Position numbers and translations under genes: made by a program | In this document: one piece after another, positions 49,436 to 60,717 of the stretch | How positions within the stretch are numbered: position 1 is the stretch's first letter | Layout: each line of letters starts with the position of its first letter | Assembly (NCBI RefSeq): GCF_031457805.1 | Contig: NZ_JAVDXI010000001.1 | Coordinates: forward strand, 248,001 to 312,000 | Source of the DNA: Caulobacter sp031457805 | GTDB taxonomy: Bacteria > Pseudomonadota > Alphaproteobacteria > Caulobacterales > Caulobacteraceae | DNA length: 64,000 nt | Direction: 5' to 3' | The notes under the pieces: generated by a model | What the model saw: only the letters and a program-made list of their open reading frames with translations | Databases searched by the model: none | What the model was told of the DNA's origin: nothing

Positions 49436-50899
49436 TTGGCTAAGAACAACGACGCCGGCGATAACGGCCGCGAAGTCTTGGTGCTGCTGGGCGGAGCAGG
49501 CGATCTGGCGCTCCGGATGCTGCTGCCTTCGCTGTACTTTCTCGAGCTAGACCGGCTTCTGCCGCACGATCTGCGGATCATCGGGGTTGCGCGGGCCGAC
49601 CATGATGCGGCCAGCTACAAGGCGCTGGTGCGTGAGCAGCTGGGCAAGCGCGCCACGGTGGAGGAGGCGGTCTGGAATCGCCTCGCCGCGCGCCTCGACT
49701 ACGTCCCGGCCAACATCACCAGCGAAGACGACACCAAGAAGCTGGCCGAGCGGATCGGCGAGCACGGCACGCTGGTGATCTTCTTCTCCCTGTCGCCCAG
49801 CCTCTACGGCCCGGCCTGCCAGGCGCTTCAGGCCGCCGGCCTGACCGGCCCGCAAACGCGCCTGATCCTCGAGAAGCCGCTCGGCCGCGACCTGGAAAGC
49901 TCCAAGGCCACCAACGCCGCCGTCGCCGCGGTGGTCGACGAGAGCCAAGTGTTCCGCATCGACCACTACCTGGGCAAGGAGACGGTTCAGAACCTGACCG
50001 CCCTACGGTTCGCCAACGTGTTGTTCGAGCCGCTGTGGGATCGCAACACGATCGACCACGTGCAGATCACCATCGCCGAAACCGAGAAGGTCGGCGACCG
50101 CTGGCCCTACTACGACGAGTACGGCGCGCTGCGGGACATGGTTCAGAACCACATGCTGCAGCTGCTGTGCCTAGTGGCCATGGAAGCCCCGTCGGGCTTC
50201 GATCCGGACGCCGTGCGCGATGAGAAGGTCAAGGTGCTGCGCAGCTTGCGTCCGTTCACCAAGGAGACCGTGGCCCACGACACCGTGCGCGGTCAGTACG
50301 TGGCCGGCGTGGTCGAGGGCGGCGCGCGGGCGGGCTATGTCGAGGAGGTCGGTAAGCCGACCAAGACCGAGACCTTCGTGGCCATGAAGGTGGCCATCGA
50401 CAACTGGCGCTGGGACGGCGTGCCGTTCTTCCTGCGCACCGGCAAGAACCTGCCGGATCGCCGCACCCAGATCGTCGTCCAGTTCAAGCCGCTGCCGCAC
50501 AACATCTTCGGCCCGGCGACCGACGGCGAACTGTGCGCCAACCGGCTGGTGATCGACCTGCAGCCGGATGAAGACATCTCGCTGACGATCATGAACAAGC
50601 GGCCGGGTCTCTCGGACGAGGGGATGCGGCTGCAATCGCTGCCGCTGTCGCTGTCGTTCGGCCAGACCGGCGGGCGTCGTCGCATCGCCTATGAGAAGCT
50701 GTTCGTTGACGCCTTCCGTGGCGACCGCACCCTTTTCGTGCGTCGCGACGAGGTCGAGCAGGCTTGGCGCTTCATCGATGGCGTCTCGGCCGCCTGGCAA
50801 GAAGCCCAGATCGAGCCGGCCCACTACGCGGCAGGCACCTGGGGGCCGCAGTCGGCCCAAGGGCTGATTTCGCCCGGCGGTCGGGCCTGGAAGGCCTGA
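49436..50899 (+). CDS. zwf: Glucose-6-phosphate 1-dehydrogenase
   Basis: The 487-residue enzyme oxidises glucose-6-phosphate to 6-phosphogluconolactone, making NAD(P)H. It has the dinucleotide motif GGAGDLALR (commonly GASGDL; here Ala for Ser), the catalytic motif RIDHYLGKETVQNL, and EKPLGRDL. The TTG at 49436 follows GGTGGA. First gene of zwf-pgl-edd-glk. Both start codon and operator spacing suggest tight regulation of initiation. Confidence 0.97.
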   Translation: MAKNNDAGDNGREVLVLLGGAGDLALRMLLPSLYFLELDRLLPHDLRIIGVARADHDAASYKALVREQLGKRATVEEAVWNRLAARLDYVPANITSEDDTKKLAERIGEHGTLVIFFSLSPSLYGPACQALQAAGLTGPQTRLILEKPLGRDLESSKATNAAVAAVVDESQVFRIDHYLGKETVQNLTALRFANVLFEPLWDRNTIDHVQITIAETEKVGDRWPYYDEYGALRDMVQNHMLQLLCLVAMEAPSGFDPDAVRDEKVKVLRSLRPFTKETVAHDTVRGQYVAGVVEGGARAGYVEEVGKPTKTETFVAMKVAIDNWRWDGVPFFLRTGKNLPDRRTQIVVQFKPLPHNIFGPATDGELCANRLVIDLQPDEDISLTIMNKRPGLSDEGMRLQSLPLSLSFGQTGGRRRIAYEKLFVDAFRGDRTLFVRRDEVEQAWRFIDGVSAAWQEAQIEPAHYAAGTWGPQSAQGLISPGGRAWKA

Positions 50900-50901
50900 C
50901 G

Positions 50902-51600
50902 ATGCCTCATAGTCCCACCAAGCTCGAAACCTTCGCGTCGCGCGAAGACCTGTACGACGCCGCCGCCTCGATCCTCGTCGGCGCGCTGACGACCGCCGTG
51001 GCCAGCCACGGGCGGGTCGGGTTCGCCGCGACCGGCGGCACGACGCCGGCGCCGGTGTACGACCGCATGGCGACCATGACCGCGCCGTGGGACAAGATCA
51101 CCGTCACCCTGACGGACGAGCGCTTCGTTCCGGCTATCGACCCCAGCAGCAATGAGGGTCTGGTTCGCCGGCATTTGCTGGTGGGGGAGGCCGCCAAAGC
51201 TTCGTTCGCGCCCCTGTTTTTCGATGGCGTCAGCCACGAGGACAGCGCGCGTCGGGCTGAGGCGGGTGTCAACGCCGCGGCGCCCTTCGGCGTTGTCCTG
51301 TTGGGCGTTGGTCCGGATGGCCACTTCGCCTCGCTGTTTCCCGGCAATCCGGTGCTGACCCAGGGGTTGGACCTAGCCTCCGATCGCAGCGTCCTGGCCG
51401 TGCCGCCGAGCGATCCGGCGCCGGACATTCCGCGCCTGAGCCTGACGCTCGCGGCGCTGACGCGTACCGACCTGATCGTGCTGCTCGTAACCGGCGCGGC
51501 CAAGAAGGCGCTGTTGGAAGGCGACGTCGATCCGGCCCTGCCGGTCGCCGCCATCCTGAACCAGGACCGCGCCAAGGTCCGCATCCTCTGGGCGGAGTAG
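50902..51600 (+). CDS. pgl: 6-phosphogluconolactonase
   Basis: The 232-residue enzyme (DevB/SOL family) hydrolyses 6-phosphogluconolactone. It has FAATGGTTPAPVYDRMA, VTLTDERFVP, GVGPDGHFASLFPG and a C-terminal RTDLIVLLVTGAAKK. ATG 50902 is two bases after the zwf stop; the open frame upstream lies inside zwf. Second gene of the Entner-Doudoroff operon. Confidence 0.95.
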   Translation: MPHSPTKLETFASREDLYDAAASILVGALTTAVASHGRVGFAATGGTTPAPVYDRMATMTAPWDKITVTLTDERFVPAIDPSSNEGLVRRHLLVGEAAKASFAPLFFDGVSHEDSARRAEAGVNAAAPFGVVLLGVGPDGHFASLFPGNPVLTQGLDLASDRSVLAVPPSDPAPDIPRLSLTLAALTRTDLIVLLVTGAAKKALLEGDVDPALPVAAILNQDRAKVRILWAE

Positions 51601-51606
51601 ATCGCC

Positions 51607-53415
<1,809 letters not shown>

Positions 53416-53429
53416 GGAAGCGCTAGGTC

Positions 53430-54425
53430 ATGGACGTCAATCACAACGGCGGGCTTGGCCTCGTCGGCGACATCGGCGGGACGAACGCCCGCTTCGCCCT
53501 GGTCGAGTTCGACGGTCAGGACCCGCGCCTGATCGAGCCGACGGCCTATAAGGGCGAGGACTACGGCACGGCCGAGGACGCGATCGAGGACTACCTGCGC
53601 AAGGTCGGCGTCAGGCACCCCGACCAGGCGGTGGTCGCCGTGGCCGGTCCGATCGACCATGGCCAGGTCCACATGACCAACCTGGACTGGCGTATTTCTG
53701 AGGACGGCCTTCGCCGCGCCGGCGGCTTTCGCAACGCCAAGCTGATCAACGACTTCACCGCCCAGGCGCTGGCGGCCCCCCGCCTAAGCCCCAAGGACCT
53801 GCGTCAGGTCGGTTTGCTCCCGACCTCGGGCGAGGGGGATCTTGCCATCCTCGGCCCGGGCACCGGCTTCGGCGTCGCCGGCCTCGTGCGTCGGCATGGC
53901 CAGGAGATCCCTCTGGCCACCGAAGGCGGTCATGTCGCCTTCGCGCCGGTCGATGACGTCGAGATCGAGGTGCTGCGCGCCCTGACCAAGCGTCTGGACG
54001 GCGGTCGGGTGTCGGTCGAGCGCATCCTCTCGGGCCCGGGCATGGAGGATCTTCATATCGACCTCGCCGCTGCTGAAGGCCGCGTGGTTGAGGCGCTAAG
54101 CGCCAAGCAGATCACCGAACGCGCCGTGGAAGGCTGCGCCGACAGCTTGGCTACCGTGAATCGTTTCTGCGCCGTGTTGGGCTCGACGGCCGGCGACATC
54201 GCCCTGACGCTGGGCGCGCGCGGCGGCGTGTTCATTGCGGGCGGCATCGCGCCGCGCATCATCGACATCCTCGAGAAGAGCCCGTTCCGCGAGCGCTTCG
54301 ACAGTAAGGGCCGGCTTTCGGGGTTCACCCAGGCGATCCCGACTCATGTGATCCTGCACCCGCACACCGCCCTGATCGGCGCGGCGGTGGCGTTGACGCC
54401 GGAGGGCCGCGCGGCCGTTTCGTAG
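53430..54425 (+). CDS. glk: Glucokinase
   Basis: The 331-residue enzyme phosphorylates glucose with ATP. It has the phosphate-binding DIGGTNARFALVEF near residues 12-25, the sugar-binding LINDFTAQALA, LGPGTGFGVAGLV and EGGHVAFAP. This is the bacterial ROK-unrelated Glk family (PF02685). It is the last gene of the operon and gives G6P to zwf. Confidence 0.96.
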   Translation: MDVNHNGGLGLVGDIGGTNARFALVEFDGQDPRLIEPTAYKGEDYGTAEDAIEDYLRKVGVRHPDQAVVAVAGPIDHGQVHMTNLDWRISEDGLRRAGGFRNAKLINDFTAQALAAPRLSPKDLRQVGLLPTSGEGDLAILGPGTGFGVAGLVRRHGQEIPLATEGGHVAFAPVDDVEIEVLRALTKRLDGGRVSVERILSGPGMEDLHIDLAAAEGRVVEALSAKQITERAVEGCADSLATVNRFCAVLGSTAGDIALTLGARGGVFIAGGIAPRIIDILEKSPFRERFDSKGRLSGFTQAIPTHVILHPHTALIGAAVALTPEGRAAVS

Positions 54426-54445
54426 TCGATTTCTTGGGGCTCGCC

Positions 54446-54461
54446 ATGACAGCCTTGTCAT
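54446..54461. promoter_or_regulatory. LacI-type operator before the regulator gene
   Basis: ATGACAGCCTTGTCAT has 6-base perfect arms (8 with flanking CC/GG at 54444-54463) and matches the zwf site in 13 of 16 bases. It lies 48 bases before the start of the LacI-type gene, so the regulator probably controls itself. Confidence 0.78.
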
Positions 54462-54509
54462 GGCTAAGTACGCGCCGAACCGAACGAATCGGGGCGGCGA
54501 GGGACGGAA

Positions 54510-55529
54510 TTGAGCGCCAAAGTCACGATCCACGACGTGGCCCGCGAAAGCGGAGTCTCGATCAAAACCGTCTCGCGGGTGCTCAATCGCGAGCCCAACG
54601 TCAAGGCCGACACCCGCGATCGGGTGCAGGCCGCCGTGGCGGCGCTGAACTATCGCCCCAATATCTCGGCCCGCAGCCTGGCGGGTTCGAAGGCGTATCT
54701 GATCGGCGTCTTCTTCGATAACCCGAGCCCGGGCTACGTCACCGACGTTCAGCTGGGCGCAATCGCGCGCTGCCGGCAGGAGGGCTTTCACCTGATCGTC
54801 GAGCCGATCGACTCGACCGCCGACGTCGAGGAGCAGGTGGCGCCGATGCTGGCGACGCTGCGCATGGACGGCGTGATCCTGACGCCGCCGCTGAGCGACC
54901 ATCCCGTGGTTCTGGCGGCGCTGGAGCGGGAGGGCGTGGCCTATGTTCGGATCGCGCCGGGCGGTGACCTCGACCGCGCGCCCTGGGTTAGCATGGATGA
55001 CCGACTGGCCGCCTATGAGATGACCAAGCACCTCATCGATCTGGGTCACAAGGATATCGGCTTTATCATCGGCCACCCCGATCACGGCGCCTCGCACCTG
55101 CGCCACCAGGGATTCCTGGACGCCATGCGCGACAGCGGGTTGCTGGTGCGCGACAATCGCGTGGAGCAGGGGTGGTTCTCGTTCCGCTCAGGTTTCGAGG
55201 CGGCGGAGCGGCTTTTGAGCGGGCCGGACAAGCCGACGGCCATCTTCGCTTCGAACGATGATATGGCGCTGGGCGTTATGGCGGTGGCCAATCGTCTGCG
55301 CCTCGACGTGCCGTCCCAACTGTCGGTCGCCGGCTTTGACGACACGCCGGGCGCGAAGATCACCTGGCCCCAGTTGACCACCGTCCGCCAGCCGATCCAC
55401 GCCATGGCTGGCGCGGCCGCTGACATGCTCATGCAGGGCGTGGAGCGGGAGGAGGGGGCGCCGCCGCCATCGCGGCTGTTGGACTTCGAATTGGTAGTGC
55501 GGGAGTCCACCGGCCAGGCTCCGCGGTAG
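54510..55529 (+). CDS. LacI-family transcriptional regulator of sugar catabolism
   Basis: The 339-residue protein has the LacI HTH (KVTIHDVARESGVSIKTVSRVLNREPNVKADTRDRV, about 4-40) with the hinge helix NYRPNISARSLAGSKAY, and a periplasmic-binding-protein-like effector domain (GVFFDNPSPGYVTDVQLGA ... PTAIFASNDDMALGVMAVANRLRL). The start is a TTG behind GAGGGA. Related palindromes in front of zwf, itself and the GH3 gene make it the likely regulator of the locus. The effector could be KDPG or a sugar phosphate. Confidence 0.94.
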   Translation: MSAKVTIHDVARESGVSIKTVSRVLNREPNVKADTRDRVQAAVAALNYRPNISARSLAGSKAYLIGVFFDNPSPGYVTDVQLGAIARCRQEGFHLIVEPIDSTADVEEQVAPMLATLRMDGVILTPPLSDHPVVLAALEREGVAYVRIAPGGDLDRAPWVSMDDRLAAYEMTKHLIDLGHKDIGFIIGHPDHGASHLRHQGFLDAMRDSGLLVRDNRVEQGWFSFRSGFEAAERLLSGPDKPTAIFASNDDMALGVMAVANRLRLDVPSQLSVAGFDDTPGAKITWPQLTTVRQPIHAMAGAAADMLMQGVEREEGAPPPSRLLDFELVVRESTGQAPR

Positions 55530-55826
55530 CGATTGGCGGCGTGGGTGATGTTACCGCAATCATATTCCCCTTGACAGCGCTGTCCAATGCGCGCGAGATC
55601 ACGTTGATCAAGACAGTCGCCACGACAAGGCGGCGTCAGGAGGAAACCCCATGACCTCGCCTGGCCAGTCCAGCGGCTGTTGCGCCCTGTGCGCACGATC
55701 ACTCCCCTCCAAGCGGGCCTGAACCCGCTTCTCTTTGCTCGACGCGGTCACCCCGCAAGCGCCGCGTCGAGCGCCTTTCCTCAAAATACCGCTCCGCCCG
55801 ACGGACGCCCCTTCCAAGGATCGCCC
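55530..55826. other. 297-base leader of the beta-glucosidase gene
   Basis: After the operator-like site near 55572 this region holds two hairpins: AAGCGGG-CCTGAA-CCCGCTT (55711-55730, followed by CTCTTT) and an 11-bp inverted repeat GCTCGACGCGG/CCGCGTCGAGC (55737-55747 and 55762-55772, followed by GCCTTTCC). They could be leader terminators. The open frame across it has no family features, so I treat it as noncoding. Confidence 0.55.
55572..55585. promoter_or_regulatory. LacI-type operator before the GH3 gene
   Basis: TGACAGCGCTGTCC has a perfect 12-base palindromic core (GACAGCGCTGTC) and matches TGACA-N4-TGTCA with one mismatch. It overlaps TTGACA at 55571-55576, a consensus -35 element, so a bound repressor would block RNA polymerase. 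Confidence 0.72.
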
Positions 55827-58292
55827 ATGCTTCCGCGCCGTTTCGCCTTCGCTTCCGCCCTGGCTCTCACGATCGCCTGTGGAGCGGCTGGCGGGGTCCT
55901 GGCTCAGACGCCGCCGAACGCCATCGCCAACCCGGCGGTCTGGCCGAAGGCGGCCAGCCCCGCGACGATCACCGACGCCAAGACTGAGGCTTTCATCACC
56001 CAGTTGATGAGCCGGATGACCGTCGAGGAGAAGGTCGCTCAGACCATCCAGGCCGACGGCGCTTCGATCACGCCCGAGGAGCTCAAGCAGTATCGGCTGG
56101 GCTCGGTGCTGGTCGGCGGCAACTCCGCGCCGGACGGCAACGACCGCGCCAGCCCCCAGCGCTGGATCGAATGGATCCGAGCTTTCCGCGCAGCCGCGCT
56201 GGACAAGCGCGGCGACCGCCAGGAGATCCCGATCATCTTCGGCGTCGACGCCGTGCACGGGCACAACAACGTCGTGGGCGCTACGATCTTCCCGCACAAC
56301 GTCGGCCTGGGCGCCGCGCGCGATCCTGACCTGATCCGCCGCATCGGGGAGGTGACCGCCAAGGAGATGGCGGCGACGGGCGCGGACTGGACGTTTGGAC
56401 CCACCGTGGCGGTGCCGCGCGACGAGCGCTGGGGCCGCGCCTACGAGGGCTATGGCGAGGACCCGGAGATCGTGAAGGCCTATTCCGGCCCGATGACGCT
56501 GGGCCTGCAGGGCGCGCTGGAAGCGGGCAAGCCGCTGGCGGCGGGACGCGTGGCCGGCTCGGCCAAGCACTTTCTGGCTGACGGCGGCACCGAGAACGGG
56601 CGTGACCAGGGCGACGCCAAGATCTCCGAAGCCGATCTCGTGCGCCTGCACAACGCGGGCTATCCGCCCGCGATCGAGGCCGGGATCCTGTCGGTGATGG
56701 TCTCGTTCTCCAGCTGGAACGGCGTCAAGCACACCGGCAACAAGAGTCTGCTGACCGATGTCCTAAAGGGCCGGATGGGCTTCGAGGGCTTCGTCGTCGG
56801 CGACTGGAACGCCCATGGCCAGGTCGAGGGCTGCACCAACACCAGCTGCGCCCAGGCCTACAACGCCGGCATGGACATGATGATGGCCCCCGACAGCTGG
56901 AAGGGCCTCTACGATAACACCCTGGCGCAGGTGAAGGCTGGGCAGATCCCGATGGCGCGCATCGACGACGCCGTGCGTCGTATCCTGCGCGTGAAGGTCA
57001 AGGCGGGCCTGTTCGCGGATAAGCGTCCGCTGGAGGGCAAGCTCGACCTGCTGGGCGCGCCCGAACACCGCGCTGTGGCGCGGGAAGCCGTGCGCAAGTC
57101 GCTGGTGCTGCTGAAGAACGAGGGCGTTCTGCCGTTGAAGAGCTCGGCCCACGTGCTGGTCGCCGGCGACGGCGCCGACGACATCGGCAAGGCCTCGGGC
57201 GGCTGGACCCTGACGTGGCAGGGCACCGGCAACAAGAACAGTGACTTCCCGCACGGCCAGTCGATCTACGCCGGCGTCGCCGAGGCGGTGAAGGCCGGTG
57301 GCGGCAGCGCCGAGCTGTCGGTTACGGGCGATTTCCAGAAAAAGCCGGACGTGGCGATCGTCGTGTTCGGCGAAAATCCCTACGCCGAGTTCCAGGGCGA
57401 CATCACCAGCATCGAGTACCAGGCTGGCGACAAGCGCGATCTGGCGCTGCTCAAGAAGCTGAAGGCCGCCGGTGTTCCGGTGGTGGCGGTGTTCCTGAGC
57501 GGCCGCCCGCTGTGGACCAATCCAGAGCTCAACGCCTCGGACGCGTTCGTGGCGGCGTGGCTGCCCGGCTCGGAGGGCGGCGGCGTAGCCGACGTGCTGG
57601 TCGGCGACAGAGCCGGCAAGCCCCGCCACGACTTCCAGGGCAAGCTGTCCTTCTCCTGGCCCAAGCGCGCCGACCAGGAGCCGATCAATGTGGGCGACCC
57701 AGGCTATGATCCGTTGTTCGCCTACGGCTACGGCCTCAGCTACGCCAAGCCAGGCAAGGTGCCGACGCTGTCAGAAGACCCTGGCGCGGCCTCGGCGGCG
57801 GCGAACGTCGATCGCTACTTTGTCGACGGCAGGACGCCGCCGCCGTGGATGATGAGCGCGTCCGGCGCGGCGTCGCTCAAGGCGATTGACGCCGGCGCAC
57901 AGGAAAACGCGCGCCAGGCCACCTGGAGCGGCGAAGGCTTCGGCGTGGTTGGCGTGATGGGTTCGGCCGTGGATCTTTCCCGCCAGACGACCGGCGACAT
58001 GGCGGTGATGTTCCGCTACCGCGTGGACGCCGCGCCGACCAAACCTGTTTCGCTCAGCCTAACCTGTGGCGAATCCTGCCGGGCGACGGTAGACGTTACG
58101 TCAACGTTGTCAGGTGCGAAAACGGGCGAATGGCGTACGGCGAAGATCAAACTTTCCTGCTTCCAGGCCAAGGGGGCGGACATGACGCATGTTTTGTCCC
58201 CGTTCGGGCTGTGGACAACAGGGCCGCTGACGCTGTCGTTCACGGAAATCCGCTTGGCGTCCAACGAGGGCGACGCTTTCTGCCCGGCCTAA
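55827..58292 (+). CDS. Secreted glycoside hydrolase family 3 beta-glucosidase (ExoP-like)
   Basis: The 821-residue enzyme has a signal peptide (RRFAFASALALTIACGAAGGVLAQ). The GH3 N-terminal barrel has DAVHGHNNVVGATIFPHNVGLGA, KHFLADGG and FEGFVVGDWNAHGQ with the catalytic Asp. A C-terminal GH3 domain (REAVRKSLVLLKNEGVLPL) and an extra 150-residue beta-sandwich as in ExoP-type glucan hydrolases follow. It would free glucose from beta-glucans or cellobiose in the periplasm or outside. ATG 55827 is where the signal peptide begins. Confidence 0.95.
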   Translation: MLPRRFAFASALALTIACGAAGGVLAQTPPNAIANPAVWPKAASPATITDAKTEAFITQLMSRMTVEEKVAQTIQADGASITPEELKQYRLGSVLVGGNSAPDGNDRASPQRWIEWIRAFRAAALDKRGDRQEIPIIFGVDAVHGHNNVVGATIFPHNVGLGAARDPDLIRRIGEVTAKEMAATGADWTFGPTVAVPRDERWGRAYEGYGEDPEIVKAYSGPMTLGLQGALEAGKPLAAGRVAGSAKHFLADGGTENGRDQGDAKISEADLVRLHNAGYPPAIEAGILSVMVSFSSWNGVKHTGNKSLLTDVLKGRMGFEGFVVGDWNAHGQVEGCTNTSCAQAYNAGMDMMMAPDSWKGLYDNTLAQVKAGQIPMARIDDAVRRILRVKVKAGLFADKRPLEGKLDLLGAPEHRAVAREAVRKSLVLLKNEGVLPLKSSAHVLVAGDGADDIGKASGGWTLTWQGTGNKNSDFPHGQSIYAGVAEAVKAGGGSAELSVTGDFQKKPDVAIVVFGENPYAEFQGDITSIEYQAGDKRDLALLKKLKAAGVPVVAVFLSGRPLWTNPELNASDAFVAAWLPGSEGGGVADVLVGDRAGKPRHDFQGKLSFSWPKRADQEPINVGDPGYDPLFAYGYGLSYAKPGKVPTLSEDPGAASAAANVDRYFVDGRTPPPWMMSASGAASLKAIDAGAQENARQATWSGEGFGVVGVMGSAVDLSRQTTGDMAVMFRYRVDAAPTKPVSLSLTCGESCRATVDVTSTLSGAKTGEWRTAKIKLSCFQAKGADMTHVLSPFGLWTTGPLTLSFTEIRLASNEGDAFCPA

Positions 58293-58311
58293 CCCTGGAA
58301 GGAGCGACGGC

Positions 58312-59742
58312 ATGATCCGCGCCCGTCGCTCTCGCATCGTCGCCACCCTCGGCCCTGCGTCGAGCTCTTTCGAGATGATCGTCACCCTGGCCAAGGCCGG
58401 GGCTGACGTCTTTCGCCTGAACTTCAGCCACGGGGCGCACGAGACCCACGCGGCCGTGTACGCGGCCATTCGCGAAGCTGAGAAGGTCGTTGATCGTCCG
58501 CTCGGCGTGCTGGCTGATCTTCAGGGGCCCAAGCTGCGCGTCGGAAAATTCGCCGACGGCCCGGTGATGCTGAAGCCAGGGCAGGCGTTCCGCTTCGACA
58601 GCGATCCGACCCCAGGGGACGAGACCCGCGTGCACCTGCCGCATCCGGAGATCCTGACCGCGATGCGGCCGGGCGCGACGCTGCTGCTGGATGACGGCAA
58701 GCTGCGCATGACGGTGACCGAGGCGGGCCCTGGCTACGCTAACACCCAGGTCGTCAATGGCGGCAAGCTGTCGGAACGCAAGGGCGTGGCGGTGCCGGAC
58801 GTGGTCATCCCGATGTCCCCCCTGACCGCCAAGGATCGCGAGGATCTGGCCTTCGCCCTGCGATTGGGCGTGGACTGGGTGGCGTTGTCGTTCGTCCAGG
58901 CGCCCGAGGACATGGCCGAGCTGCGCCGCATCGTCGAAGGCCGCGCCGCCGTGCTGGCCAAGATCGAAAAGCCCCAGGCGCTGAAGGTTCTGGGTCCTAT
59001 CCTGGACCTCTGCGACGGCGTGATGGTGGCGCGGGGCGATCTTGGCGTGGAGATGGCGCCCGAGGAGGTGCCGGTCGCCCAGAAGGAAATCCTGCGGGCC
59101 GCGCGCGAGCGGGGCATTCCCGTGATTGTCGCCACCCAGATGCTGGAGTCGATGACCAGCTCGCCGACCCCGACCCGGGCCGAGGCGTCAGACGTCGCCA
59201 ATGCCGTCTACGAGGGCGCGGATGCGGTGATGCTGTCGGCGGAGTCTGCGGCCGGCGACTATCCTGAAGAGTCCGTCTCGATGATGAACCGCATCATCGA
59301 ACGGGTCGAACGCGACCCGAAGTGGCCCGAGCTGATGTACGCCGAACAGAGCCACGACGACGTGGACGCCGATGTTCTTGTGGTCGCCGCCGCGGGCGCC
59401 GCCAAGGCGGGGTCAACCAAATGCCTCGTGGCGTTCACGACGACCGGGGCGACCGCGCGCCGTCTGTCACGCGAGCGCCCGCTGCAGCCCGTGCTGGCGC
59501 TGTCGCCCGAGCTCAGCGCCGTCCGTCGCATGTGCCTGGTCTGGGGTGTCGAGCCGCGCGTCAGCGCTCAGCCTGACAGCCTGGAGGTCGTGACGACCGA
59601 CGCGTCGAGCAAGGCTCTTGAGTTAGGACTGGTGGCGCCGGGCGAGCGACTGCTCGTGGTGGCCGGCACGCCGTTCGGGGCTCCGGGCGCGGCGAACCTG
59701 CTGCGTCTGGCCCATGCGCCAGCACCGGCTCGACGTCGCTAG
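58312..59742 (+). CDS. pyk: Pyruvate kinase
   Basis: The 476-residue enzyme makes pyruvate and ATP from phosphoenolpyruvate and ADP. It has RRSRIVATLGPASSSFE, FRLNFSHGAHETH, GVLADLQGPKLRVGKF, AKIEKPQAL, VMVARGDLGVEMAPEEVPVAQK and ATQMLESM. All key Lys/Asp/Glu ligands are visible. It follows the beta-glucosidase gene by 19 bases and is likely co-transcribed. Its stop overlaps tail to tail by 4 bases with the Crp-type regulator. Confidence 0.97.
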   Translation: MIRARRSRIVATLGPASSSFEMIVTLAKAGADVFRLNFSHGAHETHAAVYAAIREAEKVVDRPLGVLADLQGPKLRVGKFADGPVMLKPGQAFRFDSDPTPGDETRVHLPHPEILTAMRPGATLLLDDGKLRMTVTEAGPGYANTQVVNGGKLSERKGVAVPDVVIPMSPLTAKDREDLAFALRLGVDWVALSFVQAPEDMAELRRIVEGRAAVLAKIEKPQALKVLGPILDLCDGVMVARGDLGVEMAPEEVPVAQKEILRAARERGIPVIVATQMLESMTSSPTPTRAEASDVANAVYEGADAVMLSAESAAGDYPEESVSMMNRIIERVERDPKWPELMYAEQSHDDVDADVLVVAAAGAAKAGSTKCLVAFTTTGATARRLSRERPLQPVLALSPELSAVRRMCLVWGVEPRVSAQPDSLEVVTTDASSKALELGLVAPGERLLVVAGTPFGAPGAANLLRLAHAPAPARRR

Positions 59743-60455
59743 CTGAACGAGGCCGGGAGGAGTCGCTCATAGCCGCGCCTGACCGCGCCATAGCACTCGC
59801 AAGCCATGGCCTCGAGGCCGGCGCGGTCGAGAATGTCGACGACGCCACGACGATACCGGATCACGCCCTTGGTCTGCAGGGAGCCGGCGACGGCCGTTAC
59901 AGTTGTTCTCTGCACGCCCAGCATGTCGGCCAGAAACTCTTGGGTCAGGCACACGGTGTTGGTGTCTAAGCGATCATGGCACGAGAGGAGCCAGCGGCAG
60001 AACCGCGCCTCGACAGCATGCAGGGCGTTGCAGGCGACCGACTGGATCGCGTGGCCAAAGAGCGCCTCGTTATGACGATCCACGACCTCCCGCAGCGGCG
60101 CGCTGCGCCGCCAAGCTTCATGAAGCGGGGCGGCTGCGATCCGTAAAGCCGAGCCCGGCGCTTGGACGATCGCGCGTCCGAGGGACTGCCGCGGCGCCAC
60201 GGCCGCCATCAGGCCGAGCGCGCCCTCCCGCCCGATAGTGGCGGATTCGATCGCTGCGCCGTTGTCCATCAAGGTCATCAGCGAGAGGACGCAATCGGTC
60301 GGGAAGTAGGCTTGGTCGATCAGATCGCCGGGTTCGTACAGAAGTCGGCCCTTCTCAAGCTCGACTTGCGAAAGGTGAGGCGTCAGGAGGGCCTTGTCTT
60401 CCGGCGGGAGGGCGAACAGCAGGCGGTTCATAGAGGTCGGCAACGGCCCAGTCAT
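59739..60455 (-). CDS. Crp/Fnr-family transcriptional regulator
   Basis: About 238 residues (alternatives: a TTG at 60491, ATG at 60431). The cNMP-like beta roll has LLYEPGDLIDQAYFPTDCVLSLM and a second half with IGREGALG. The C-terminal winged HTH is LTQEFLADMLGVQRTTVTAVAGSLQTKGVIRYRRG. No Cys cluster for Fe-S is seen in the N-terminus, so it is not a classic FNR. This YeiL-like or toxin-regulator-like branch with FPTDC is common in alphaproteobacteria. Signal unknown. Confidence 0.92.
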   Translation of the reverse strand: MTGPLPTSMNRLLFALPPEDKALLTPHLSQVELEKGRLLYEPGDLIDQAYFPTDCVLSLMTLMDNGAAIESATIGREGALGLMAAVAPRQSLGRAIVQAPGSALRIAAAPLHEAWRRSAPLREVVDRHNEALFGHAIQSVACNALHAVEARFCRWLLSCHDRLDTNTVCLTQEFLADMLGVQRTTVTAVAGSLQTKGVIRYRRGVVDILDRAGLEAMACECYGAVRRGYERLLPASFS

Positions 60456-60684
60456 GTGGAGTCGAACGCCGTCTCCCGGCAAGGGTTGCAAGCTATAGGT
60501 GGACTTAGGAGCAGGCGCCGTCGCGTAGCCGACACAAGGCAGTCAGGAACGGTCTAAATGCAGAAGAGTCCACAGAACTGACTATTTTTCGTTTTAACTG
60601 ACCCTCAGTCCGCTTTGTCGGGATTCCGACTTAGATCCGTCAGCAAGCAGGCCGTGCGCGCTTCCTTTTCTGACCGGATAAAGA

Positions 60685-60710
60685 AAGAGCCGCCTTGGAA
60701 GGCGGCTCTT
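60685..60710 (-). terminator. Intrinsic terminator of the FMN-binding stress gene
   Basis: AAGAGCCGCC-TTCCAA-GGCGGCTCTT forms a 10-bp stem with a T-rich tail (TCTTTATCC) on the minus strand. It lies 8 bases after the stop at 60718. Confidence 0.88.
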
Positions 60711-60717
60711 AGGGGCG

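Noticed and set aside
58096..58112. A further AACGTTGTCA half-site like the LacI-type operators inside the GH3 gene
   Set aside because: Only one arm matches, it lies in coding sequence, and no promoter follows.
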